From Candidatus Omnitrophota bacterium (GTDB lineage: Bacteria; Omnitrophota; Gorgyraeia; 2-01-FULL-45-10): a DNA stretch of 9,852 bases. The stretch is taken from contig JAUYPN010000046.1 in assembly GCA_030695725.1 (NCBI GenBank), positions 1 through 9,852 on the forward strand. Reading direction: 5' to 3'. Below are positions 1 through 6,560 of this stretch, piece by piece (the first letter of the stretch is position 1; the number at the start of each line of letters is the position of its first letter). A model generated the notes under the pieces. That model had not been told where the DNA came from. It ran no database searches and saw nothing but the letters and a program-made list of their open reading frames with translations. The translations under genes were made by a program, and so were the position numbers.

Positions 1-636
1 GTTAAAAATTATTTTGATACTTTAAAGAATAAGGGCGTCACGATACAGTACATAAGGAATGAGGAGAACCTGGGGCCGATAAAGGCGATAAACCAGGGAG
101 CGAAGGCCGTTAGATACGATTACATATGTGTTATGCACAACGATCTTCTTATATTGGAAGATGAATGGTTAGAAAAAATAGTGTCAGTTTTCGAAAAGGA
201 TCCAGGGATCGGCATCGCTGGTCTCGCCGGAAGGAAAGAGATATACGATACGGGCTGTGTGAACGAGGCGACGCTGAAGCATAATCTCCGGGCCGAAGAC
301 CTGAACGCTCCGATGTCTGAGGGGGTGGCCGAAGTCGCGGTGATCGACGGCCTGTGTTTTATAATGGCGAGGCGCTTTCTTGAAAAAGTAAAAGGTTTTG
401 ACGAGACATTCGGTTATATGCACTGTTACGACCTTGACATATCTCTGCAGAGCATCAAAGCCGGATTCAGAAACGTTGTTGTTAATGTCGCGGCGATGCA
501 TATCGGTAACGGAGGCATGACCAGGCGGCTTAGCGAATACAAAGAATTGGTAAAAGACGATTACGAACTATTAAAAAAGAACTGCAGGATATTTTCCGAG
601 AAGTGGCGAGGTATATTACCGGTAAAGATTACTTAA
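1..636 (+). CDS. GT2-like glycosyltransferase, 3' portion (5' end outside window)
   Basis: The frame is open from base 1, so the ATG at 133 is internal and 211 residues are visible. They match the middle and C-terminal part of a GT-A glycosyltransferase of the GT2/rhamnosyltransferase-like type. NLGPIKAINQG (visible residues 23-33) is the usual N-x-G-x-x-x-A-x-N-x-G segment. HND (46-48), after a hydrophobic strand, sits where the metal-binding DxD normally is. DGLCFIMAR (116-124) and GFDETF (132-137) are typical of the acceptor side. YDLDISL (143-149) corresponds to the ED/DxD acceptor motif. No membrane segment is visible, so a cytoplasmic or peripheral enzyme using a nucleotide sugar for surface polysaccharide or glycolipid synthesis is likely. 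Donor and acceptor cannot be read from the sequence. It is followed by a repeat block and a new promoter, so it belongs to an upstream transcription unit. Confidence 0.85.
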   Translation, partial: VKNYFDTLKNKGVTIQYIRNEENLGPIKAINQGAKAVRYDYICVMHNDLLILEDEWLEKIVSVFEKDPGIGIAGLAGRKEIYDTGCVNEATLKHNLRAEDLNAPMSEGVAEVAVIDGLCFIMARRFLEKVKGFDETFGYMHCYDLDISLQSIKAGFRNVVVNVAAMHIGNGGMTRRLSEYKELVKDDYELLKKNCRIFSEKWRGILPVKIT

Positions 637-640
637 TCAG

Positions 641-729
641 TCGGTTAGCAACATCCCGAGGTCTCCGACCGAGGGAAAGCCAGTTCAGCCCTCGGTTAGC
701 AACATCCCGAGGTCTCCGACCGAGGGAAA
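641..729. repeat. Two direct copies of a 38-bp repeat with internal inverted arms
   Basis: Bases 641-678 and 692-729 are identical 38-mers (TCGGTTAGCAACATCCCGAG... to ...CCGAGGGAAA), with starts 51 bp apart. In the second copy CCCTCGGT (689-696) and ACCGAGGG (719-726) form a perfect 8-bp inverted repeat around 22 nt. No U-tract follows on the plus strand, so this is not an intrinsic terminator. The block starts 5 bp after the glycosyltransferase stop and ends 8 bp before the -35 box of the fab promoter. A short stretch on the minus strand near 6516-6530 resembles its core. Confidence 0.85.
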
Positions 730-736
730 AAATATC

Positions 737-764
737 TTGACACGGCGGGAGATATGGCTACAAT
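737..764 (+). promoter_or_regulatory. Sigma70-type promoter for the fab genes
   Basis: TTGACA at 737-742 matches the -35 consensus exactly. TACAAT at 759-764 matches five of six bases of the -10 consensus. The spacer is 16 bp. Transcription would start near 771, placing the inverted repeat at 781-836 in the 5' leader of fabG. There is no other gene between this site and fabG. Confidence 0.75.
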
Positions 765-780
765 ATGCTGAAAACAAACA

Positions 781-836
781 GCAGGGTAGGTTTCCGCGTC
801 GCCTAAGGCTACGGCGGACAGGTAAACCTGCCCTAC
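781..836 (+). repeat. Imperfect inverted repeat in the fabG leader
   Basis: GCAGGGTAGGTTT (781-793) pairs with AAACCTGCCCTAC (824-836), with one mismatch and one G-U pair. The inner CGCC (800-803) can pair with GGCG (813-816). The element ends four bases before the fabG ribosome binding site AGGGTGG (840-846). Its size and shape resemble a small dispersed palindromic (MITE- or REP-like) element. CCCT at 831-834 could alternatively pair with AGGG at 840-843 of the ribosome binding site. Confidence 0.75.
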
Positions 837-852
837 GACAGGGTGGAATGTC

Positions 853-1593
853 ATGAAGCTCAAAGGTAGAGTGGCGATAATTACAGGCGGCGCAAGAGGC
901 ATAGGCAGGGAGATAGCGTTTCTGTTCGCTAAGGAAGGCGCCGACATCGCGATATGCGACGTCAATGCTGAAATATTGGGCAACACGCAAAAAGAGATAG
1001 AATCTCTCGGCCGCGGCATAGTGACAGGGGCCGTAGACGTCACAAAATCTGACCAGGTTGAGGCCTTCGTCCAAAAAACGCTTGACAAATTTAAGAAAAT
1101 AGATATACTTGTTAACAATGCAGGCATTACCAGGGACGGGCTCTTGGTCAGAATGTCAGAAACTGACTGGGATCTGGTTCTGGCGGTTAATCTGAAAGGC
1201 GCGTTTAACTGCACCAAGGCTGTATCGAAGACCATGATGAAGCAGCGTGACGGAAGGATCGTCAACATGGCCTCTATAATAGGTATAATGGGGAATGCCG
1301 GCCAGGCTAATTACGCCGCTTCAAAGGGCGGCCTGATAGCATTGACAAAATCGGTCGCAAAGGAACTCTCATCGCGCAACGTACGGGCCAACGCGATAGC
1401 TCCCGGGTTCATCGAGACCGATATGACCGCGAAGCTATCTGATGAAGTCAAGGGTGAGATGCTGAAATATGTTCCGCTGGGGAAGTTCGGGACGGTCGCG
1501 GATGTAGCGAATCTTGCGTTGTTTTTAGTGAGTGACGATTCGGCCTATATAACAGGACAGGTTATACAGGTAGACGGCGGAATGGTAATGTAA
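853..1593 (+). CDS. fabG: 3-oxoacyl-[ACP] reductase FabG
   Basis: A 246-residue classical short-chain dehydrogenase that reduces 3-oxoacyl-ACP to 3-hydroxyacyl-ACP with NADPH, in the cytoplasm. The Rossmann motif TGGARGIGRE lies at residues 11-20, LVNNAG is at about 86-91, and the active-site segment holds the catalytic Ser (MASIIG) and the YAASK Tyr-x-x-x-Lys pair. IAPGFIETDMT and the C-terminal YITGQVIQVDGG are the signature FabG segments. Length is normal for the family. The ATG at 853 is supported by AGGGTGG at 840-846. acpP follows after 15 bp and fabF after that, the standard fabG-acpP-fabF order, which separates it from other SDRs. Expression probably comes from the promoter at 737-764 through a structured leader. 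Confidence 0.96.
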   Translation: MKLKGRVAIITGGARGIGREIAFLFAKEGADIAICDVNAEILGNTQKEIESLGRGIVTGAVDVTKSDQVEAFVQKTLDKFKKIDILVNNAGITRDGLLVRMSETDWDLVLAVNLKGAFNCTKAVSKTMMKQRDGRIVNMASIIGIMGNAGQANYAASKGGLIALTKSVAKELSSRNVRANAIAPGFIETDMTAKLSDEVKGEMLKYVPLGKFGTVADVANLALFLVSDDSAYITGQVIQVDGGMVM

Positions 1594-1608
1594 CTACAAG
1601 GAGGGAAA

Positions 1609-1851
1609 ATGGACGTATCTCAGGACAAGATCAGGCAAATTATAGCGGACCAGCTTGGGGTGAAGAAAGAAGAAGTGACCGATAACGCGAAATTTGTCGA
1701 TGATTTAGGAGCAGATTCGCTTGATACGGTAGAGCTTGTAATGGCGCTCGAGGAAGAGTTCGGCGTGGAAATTCCGGATGAGGAAGCCGAGAAGCTCGCG
1801 ACCGTAGGAGATGCTCTGAGATATATCGAAGAGAAGGCCGGCGGTAAATAA
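1609..1851 (+). CDS. acpP: Acyl carrier protein AcpP
   Basis: An 80-residue acidic protein that carries the growing acyl chain on 4'-phosphopantetheine. DLGADSLDTVELVM (residues 32-45) holds the modified serine, Ser37. The rest is the usual helical pattern, EEEFGVEIPDEEAEKLATVGD followed by a short C-terminal helix. It has the strongest ribosome binding site in the window (AAGGAGGG, about 1597-1604, just before ATG 1609), in keeping with the high abundance of ACP. It sits between fabG and fabF, its direct enzymatic partners. Confidence 0.98.
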   Translation: MDVSQDKIRQIIADQLGVKKEEVTDNAKFVDDLGADSLDTVELVMALEEEFGVEIPDEEAEKLATVGDALRYIEEKAGGK

Positions 1852-1863
1852 ACCCGTATACTG

Positions 1864-3123
1864 ATGCCCAAAACTAGACGAGTTGCTGTAACGGGTCTTG
1901 GCGTTGTATCTCCGATCGGCAACACTATAGAGGAATTCTGGAAAAATCTTTTAGAAGGCAAGAGCGGTGTAAAGCGCCTGGCCTGCTTTGACCCCACGCA
2001 CTTCAAATCCAAAATAGCAGCCGAAGTAAGGAATTTCGACCCAGCCCACTATCTATCGCCGAAAGATATGAAAAGGATGGACCGATTTGTCCAATTCGCG
2101 GTTGTCTCCGCGAAGATGGCTGTAATTAATTCCGGGTTGGACCTCAATAAAGAAGACAGGAATAGGATCGGTGTCTTGATCGGGTCCGGCATAGGCGGCC
2201 TGCATACGGTTGAAACCGAGCACAGGCAGTTTATAGCCCTTGGCCCTGAAAAAGGGCCCGACAGGATATCGCCCTTTTTGATCCCGATGCTTATAGTAAA
2301 TATGGCAGCCGGTCAGGTTTCGATAACGCTTGGCCTGAAAGGACCGAACTCTGCCGTTGCCACGGCGTGCGCGACCTCGAACCACGCCATAGGGGATGCC
2401 TACAGGATCATACAGAGGGGCGAGGCGGAGACGATGTTGGCTGGAGGCTCTGAAACGGCAATCACGCATATGGGTTTCGGCGGGTTTTGTGCCCTGAAGG
2501 CGTTATCCACCGCTTATAACGACCATCCGGAAAAGGCGTGCAGGCCTTTCGATAAGAATAGGGACGGTTTTGTCATGGGCGAGGGCGCCGGTGTAGTCGT
2601 ATTAGAGGAAGCCGAGCACGCCATGAAGAGGGGCGCCAAGATTTACTGCGAACTCGTGGGTTACGGGATGAGCGGGGACGCTTACCATATAACCGCGCCG
2701 GACCCGAAAGGCGAAGGTGGTGTAAGATGTATGGCCGCGTCGCTGAAGGATGCCGGTGTCAAGCCGAATGAAGTCGATTATATTAACGCGCACGGCACAT
2801 CCACATTATATAATGACAAGATAGAGACGCTTGCTATAAATAAGGTATTTGGCAGCCACGCAAAGAAGCTGGCGGTCAGCTCGACAAAGTCTGTTACGGG
2901 GCACCTTCTGGGAGCGGCGGGCGGCGTGGAGCTGATAGCGACGGCATTATGCATAAAGGAAGGTATAATACCTCCCACCATAAATTATGAGACGCCGGAT
3001 CCGTACTGCGACCTTGATTATGTTCCGAATAAACCTCGCGCCGCAAAGGTTAATGTGGCGATGTCGAATGCCCTCGGTTTCGGCGGCCACAACGCGACGC
3101 TTGTCGTGCGGAAATTTACTTGA
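1864..3123 (+). CDS. fabF: 3-oxoacyl-[ACP] synthase II FabF
   Basis: A 419-residue ketosynthase of the thiolase fold that condenses malonyl-ACP with acyl-ACP. The Cys-His-His triad is intact: Cys169 in VATACATS, His310 in NAHGTST and His347 in KSVTGHLLGA. The N-terminal RRVAVTGLGVVSPIG and the C-terminal SNALGFGGHNATLV are the family's end motifs. The length is typical. The start at 1864 is 12 bp after the acpP stop and lacks a convincing Shine-Dalgarno site, so translation may be coupled to acpP; no better in-frame start is evident. The stop codon TGA (3121-3123) overlaps the first two bases of a long palindrome. Confidence 0.97.
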   Translation: MPKTRRVAVTGLGVVSPIGNTIEEFWKNLLEGKSGVKRLACFDPTHFKSKIAAEVRNFDPAHYLSPKDMKRMDRFVQFAVVSAKMAVINSGLDLNKEDRNRIGVLIGSGIGGLHTVETEHRQFIALGPEKGPDRISPFLIPMLIVNMAAGQVSITLGLKGPNSAVATACATSNHAIGDAYRIIQRGEAETMLAGGSETAITHMGFGGFCALKALSTAYNDHPEKACRPFDKNRDGFVMGEGAGVVVLEEAEHAMKRGAKIYCELVGYGMSGDAYHITAPDPKGEGGVRCMAASLKDAGVKPNEVDYINAHGTSTLYNDKIETLAINKVFGSHAKKLAVSSTKSVTGHLLGAAGGVELIATALCIKEGIIPPTINYETPDPYCDLDYVPNKPRAAKVNVAMSNALGFGGHNATLVVRKFT

Positions 3124-3240
3124 TTAGCGTATAGCGGTTAGCGTATGGCGTATGGAAAACGTTCCTAAACGCTATACGCTCTACGCTAAACGCTAATCCT
3201 GTCGTCTGACTCTATTATACGCTAAACGCTATCCGCTAAA
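3122..3240. repeat. Long imperfect palindrome built of TAGCGT-like units, plus an extra partial arm
   Basis: The left arm starts with GATTAGCG (3122-3129) and the right arm ends with CGCTAATC (3191-3198). About 32 bp per arm pair with only a few mismatches around a GGAA-AACG-TTCC core (3154-3165). A further partial copy of the right arm follows: the 14-mer TACGCTAAACGCTA occurs at 3182-3195 and again at 3218-3231. No U-tract follows the stem, so it does not look like a standard terminator. It fills the gap between fabF and the acyl-CoA dehydrogenase gene. The internal short-period repetition suggests a mobile or REP-like element. I do not recognise a named family. Confidence 0.8.
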
Positions 3241-3262
3241 ATTGTTAACATGGGAGATGGTT

Positions 3263-4417
3263 ATGGATTATTTACTTACAGAACAACAGGTGATGGTCAG
3301 AGACCTGGCGCGCAAGATCGCTCGGGAAAAGATTAAGCCCGTCGCGGCAAAATACGACGAGAGTGAAGAATTTGCCTGGGATATAGTGAAGATATTGGCC
3401 GACAGCGACTTATTCGGCGTGTATATTCCGGAGGCTTATGGCGGTTTAGGCGGCGGCGTAATGGATATGTGCCTGGTCGCAGAGGAACTTTCGAGGGCAT
3501 GCGGAGGCATAGCGCTCGGTTTTGCCGGTACGGGGCTCGGGACGTTTCCGATCGTTCTTTACGGAAACGAGGAGCAGAAGAAGAGGTTCCTGCCCGGAAT
3601 AGCCAAGGGCAGGGTCGCGGCATTCTGTATTACAGAGGCCGAGGCCGGCTCGGACGCGGGAAACATAAAGACAACGGCGAAAAAAGACGGTGATCACTAT
3701 ATATTAAACGGCACCAAGCAATGGATCACTAATGCCGGTGAGGCTGAAGTTTATACGGTTATAGCGATGACCGACAAGTCCAAAGGAGCGCGCGGCGCGA
3801 GCGCCTTTATTGTGGAAAAAGGCACCAAGGGGCTGGATTTCGGCAAGAAAGAGAAGAAGCTCGGTATCCGCGCGTCAGCGACGCGGGAAGTCATATTTAC
3901 CGACTGCAGAATTCCGAAAGAGAATATTATCTCTAAGGAAGGGATGGGATTTATAGTGGCGATGAAGACGTTCGATAGCTCCAGGCCGGGTGTCGCGGCG
4001 CAGGCTGTCGGGATCGCTCAAGGCGCCCTCGACTATGCTGTCGAATACGCCAGGAAGCGCATCCAGTTCGGACAAGCCATATCGAGTTTTCAGGCGATAC
4101 AGCACATGCTTGCCAACATGGCGACTGAAACAGAGGCGGCTCGCGCTTTAGTCTACGCGACGGCGAGGATGGTAGATTCCGGCGCGAAGGGCGTCGCGAA
4201 AGAGTCGGCGATGGCGAAGCTATTCGCAAGCGACGTCGCGATGAAAGTAACCGTGGACGCGGTCCAGATATTTGGCGGATACGGCTACATGAGAGAGTAT
4301 CCGGTCGAGAAATACATGCGCGACGCAAAGATCACCCAGATCTACGAAGGTACGAACCAGATCCAGCGTAACATAATTGCCGCGAATCTGATCAAGGAGA
4401 GTTTGAGGGAAGAATAG
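3263..4417 (+). CDS. Acyl-CoA dehydrogenase (Bcd/short-chain type)
   Basis: A 384-residue FAD-dependent acyl-CoA dehydrogenase. It interconverts acyl-CoA and trans-2-enoyl-CoA, passing electrons to or from an Etf. FCITEAEAGSDA (residues 121-132) and TKQWITNAG (151-159) are the FAD/substrate signatures. GIRASATREVIF and the C-terminal FGGYGYMREYPVEKYMRDAK and IYEGT segments are also present. Glu362 in IYEGT is the catalytic base position of Bcd/SCAD-type enzymes. Length and end-to-end pattern match butyryl-CoA dehydrogenase-like proteins. I chose ATG 3263 because GGGAG (3252-3256) lies 6 nt upstream; the ATG at 3257 would have no spacing, and the TTG at 3242 is less likely. etfB starts 4 bp after the stop, so Etf is almost certainly its redox partner. 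Chain-length specificity is not evident. Confidence 0.95.
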   Translation: MDYLLTEQQVMVRDLARKIAREKIKPVAAKYDESEEFAWDIVKILADSDLFGVYIPEAYGGLGGGVMDMCLVAEELSRACGGIALGFAGTGLGTFPIVLYGNEEQKKRFLPGIAKGRVAAFCITEAEAGSDAGNIKTTAKKDGDHYILNGTKQWITNAGEAEVYTVIAMTDKSKGARGASAFIVEKGTKGLDFGKKEKKLGIRASATREVIFTDCRIPKENIISKEGMGFIVAMKTFDSSRPGVAAQAVGIAQGALDYAVEYARKRIQFGQAISSFQAIQHMLANMATETEAARALVYATARMVDSGAKGVAKESAMAKLFASDVAMKVTVDAVQIFGGYGYMREYPVEKYMRDAKITQIYEGTNQIQRNIIAANLIKESLREE

Positions 4418-4421
4418 TTCG

Positions 4422-5204
4422 ATGAATATTATTGTCTGCATAAAACAAGTTCCAAATACGACCGACGTCAAGATCGACCCCGTCACCAATACGCTTATTC
4501 GCGAGGGTGTTGAGAGCGTGATCAATCCGTTCGACGCCTACGCGATAGAGGAAGGCGTGCGCCTGAAAGAGCGTTTCGGCGGAAAAGTTACGGTTATTAC
4601 TATGGGACCGCCGCAGGCCGAGAATGCGTTGAAAGAGGCTATAGCTCTTGGCTGCGATGAGGCGATACTCGTGAGCGACCGCAAATTTGCCGGCTCCGAT
4701 ACATGGGCGACGAGCTATACGCTTTCTTGCGCGATAAAGAAGGTCGGACCGTTCGACATAATATTGTGCGGAAAGCAGGCCTCGGACGGCGATACCGCTC
4801 AGGTCGGGCCCGGCATATCGACACATCTAGACATACCTCAGGTTACCTATGTCAAGAAGATCGAAGAGATATCAAGTAATAAAGTAAAAGTTGAACGCAT
4901 GACCGAGGAAGGTTACGACGTCGTCGAGACGCCGATCCCTTGCTTATTTACAGTTGTTAAAGAGATAAATACGCCGCGGCTTCCTTCTTTAAAAGGTATG
5001 ATGAGGGCAAAATCAGCAAAGATCGCCAAGTGGACCGCTGAAGATATTGCGGCCGATCCGAAGAATATCGGGCTTGACGGATCACCGACGCGGGTGGTCA
5101 AGATATTTACTCCTCCGCCAAGGAAGGGCGGGGAGATACTTAAGGGCGACACATCGGATATTGCGAAGGAGCTCGTCGAGCTTTTGAAAGATATCGTGAT
5201 TTAA
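4422..5204 (+). CDS. etfB: Electron transfer flavoprotein beta subunit EtfB
   Basis: A 260-residue EtfB. The N-terminus MNIIVCIKQVPNTTDVKIDP and INPFDAYAIEEGVRLKE (about 34-50) are typical. GKQASDGDTAQVGP (117-130) is the nucleotide-binding loop in the form seen in clostridial, bifurcation-type Etfs, where it contacts a second FAD; mitochondrial-type Etfs bind AMP instead. PRLPSLKGMMRAK is the conserved recognition-loop region that docks to acyl-CoA dehydrogenases. The start is 4 bp after the acyl-CoA dehydrogenase stop, with GAGGGAAG (4405-4412) as ribosome binding site, so the two are translated from one message. It forms a heterodimer with the EtfA encoded next. Confidence 0.95.
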   Translation: MNIIVCIKQVPNTTDVKIDPVTNTLIREGVESVINPFDAYAIEEGVRLKERFGGKVTVITMGPPQAENALKEAIALGCDEAILVSDRKFAGSDTWATSYTLSCAIKKVGPFDIILCGKQASDGDTAQVGPGISTHLDIPQVTYVKKIEEISSNKVKVERMTEEGYDVVETPIPCLFTVVKEINTPRLPSLKGMMRAKSAKIAKWTAEDIAADPKNIGLDGSPTRVVKIFTPPPRKGGEILKGDTSDIAKELVELLKDIVI

Positions 5205-5254
5205 AACCTGCAAGATTGGATTTACAGTTAACCTGATATCCAACCTCGTAGGTT
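5205..5254. repeat. 50-bp palindrome between etfB and etfA
   Basis: The element starts at the base after the etfB stop codon and is centred on GTTAAC (5227-5232). The outer 17 bases of each arm (5205-5221 and 5238-5254) pair at 14 Watson-Crick positions plus one G-T, and the inner bases pair less well. AGG (5250-5252), the only Shine-Dalgarno-like triplet before the etfA ATG at 5258, lies in the right arm. It has no U-tract. It looks like a small mobile palindrome sitting inside an operon. Confidence 0.8.
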
Positions 5255-5257
5255 GAA

Positions 5258-6469
5258 ATGGTAAATATGTCAAATTCAATAACGATTCTACTCGATAAAT
5301 GCGTGGGTTGCACGCTCTGCGTGAAGGCCTGCCCGTTCGGCGCCATACACATGGCTAACAAGAAGGCCGTTATCGACATGGCCAAATGCAATTTATGCGG
5401 GGCCTGTGTTTCCGTCTGCGAATTTAACGCGATCGAGATCGGCAGATATGCCGGCGAGAAAAAGGACATCTCTTCATATAAAGATGTATGGGTATTCTGC
5501 GAACAGAAGAAGGGCGTGATCCAGACAATCTCCTTCGAGCTTCTGGGCGAGGGAAAGAAGCTGGCTTCGAAGCTCGGTGTGAAACTCTGCGCGGTGATCT
5601 TGGGCCATGACATCGAATCGAAGATCGAGGAGATCTCTCGGCGCGGGGCGGACAAGATCTACTTAGTCGACGCCCCGGAACTCAAATCCTACCAGGACGA
5701 TTCGTACACCAACGTCATCGTTAAATTAATTGAAGAGTATAAACCGGAAATCGTTCTATGCGGCGCGACCACCATAGGCCGCAGCATGATATCGCGCGTG
5801 GCGGTCACGGTCGATGCGGGCCTTACGGCCGACTGCACCGGACTCGATATCGACGAGAAAGAGAGGCTTCTACTCCAGACGCGCCCGGCATTCGGCGGGA
5901 ACATCATGGCGACTATCATTACACCGAACCACAGGCCGCAGATGTCGACCGTCCGACACAAAGTCATGAAAGAGGCCGAGATCCATAAATCGCACAAGGC
6001 AGAGGTCGTCAGAAAGAAATATTCACAAGATATATTGAAGTCCCGTACTACGCTTCTCGACATAGTCGAAGAAATAGAAGAGACGGTAAATCTCGCCGAA
6101 GCCGATATCATAGTCTCAGGCGGAAGGGGCTTGGGCGGTCCTGAGAATTTTGCGCTCGTCAAAGAACTAGCCAAAACCCTGGGTGCGGCAGTCGGCGCAT
6201 CCCGAGCAACCGTTGACGCCGATTGGATGCCGTATTCGCACCAGGTAGGCCAGACAGGAAAGACTGTCTGTCCCAAGTTGTATATTGCTTGCGGCATAAG
6301 CGGTCAGATCCAGCATCTGATAGGCATGCAGTCCTCGAAAGTCATCGTGGCTATCAACAAAGACCCCGATGCGCCCATCTTTAAATTCGCCACCTACGGT
6401 ATAGTCGGCGACCTCTTCGAAATCCTTCCAGCCCTCACCGCGGAATTCAAGAGAATTCTCAAGAAGTAA
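5258..6469 (+). CDS. etfA: Electron transfer flavoprotein alpha subunit EtfA with N-terminal 2x[4Fe-4S] ferredoxin domain
   Basis: A 403-residue fusion. Residues 15-25 (CVGCTLCVKAC, then P) and 44-54 (CNLCGACVSVC) form two complete CxxCxxCxxxC motifs, able to bind two [4Fe-4S] clusters. The EtfA domain proper follows from about residue 75. Its FAD domain has VSGGRGLGG (286-294), GQTGKTVCP (331-339), GISGQIQHLIGM (346-357) and NKDPDAPIF (367-375). Plain EtfA is about 310-340 residues, so the extra length is the ferredoxin module. The same architecture is known from the EtfA (CarE) of the caffeyl-CoA reductase-Etf complex of Acetobacterium, a flavin-based bifurcating system. It pairs with the EtfB upstream and serves the acyl-CoA dehydrogenase. 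ATG 5258 is 5 nt after AGG (5250-5252), a weak site; ATG 5267 is an alternative start three codons later. Confidence 0.96.
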   Translation: MVNMSNSITILLDKCVGCTLCVKACPFGAIHMANKKAVIDMAKCNLCGACVSVCEFNAIEIGRYAGEKKDISSYKDVWVFCEQKKGVIQTISFELLGEGKKLASKLGVKLCAVILGHDIESKIEEISRRGADKIYLVDAPELKSYQDDSYTNVIVKLIEEYKPEIVLCGATTIGRSMISRVAVTVDAGLTADCTGLDIDEKERLLLQTRPAFGGNIMATIITPNHRPQMSTVRHKVMKEAEIHKSHKAEVVRKKYSQDILKSRTTLLDIVEEIEETVNLAEADIIVSGGRGLGGPENFALVKELAKTLGAAVGASRATVDADWMPYSHQVGQTGKTVCPKLYIACGISGQIQHLIGMQSSKVIVAINKDPDAPIFKFATYGIVGDLFEILPALTAEFKRILKK

Positions 6470-6506
6470 CAATAGAGCCGCCTCCCGGGTTTTATTTTTC
6501 CGTTCC

Positions 6507-6560
6507 TCCAAGGCCCCTCGGGATTGTGCTTCGCTGGAGCGGCCGAGCGTCCTAAGCGAA
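6507..6560. repeat. Imperfect hairpin and repeat-like DNA downstream of etfA
   Basis: TTCGCT (6530-6535) pairs with AGCGAA (6555-6560), and the inner GGAGC can pair with GCGTCC with one bulged base, giving a hairpin over 6530-6560. On the minus strand, 6516-6530 reads AGCACAATCCCGAGG, identical at 13 of 15 positions to AGCAACATCCCGAGG in the 38-bp repeat at 641-729. This may be a degenerate relative of that repeat. The short T-rich tract TTTTATTTTT (about 6490-6499) follows CCCGGG but has no convincing stem, so a terminator for etfA is not established. Confidence 0.4.

Noticed and set aside
641..729. The two 38-bp direct repeats as a small CRISPR array
   Set aside because: Only two units, a 13-bp gap too short for a spacer, and no cas genes in the window.
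696..1268. Long minus-strand open frames over fabG, and similar ones over fabF, acd, etfB and etfA
   Set aside because: All lie opposite clearly conserved coding sequence and have no family features of their own.
3211..3262. Separate promoter for the acyl-CoA dehydrogenase gene from the TATTAT-like sequence at 3213-3218
   Set aside because: No -35-like hexamer lies at suitable spacing; the similarity comes from the A/T-rich repeat.
6485..6500. CCCGGG followed by TTTTATTTTT as terminator of the etf operon
   Set aside because: The palindrome has no loop and no longer supporting stem can be drawn, so only a T-rich tract remains.
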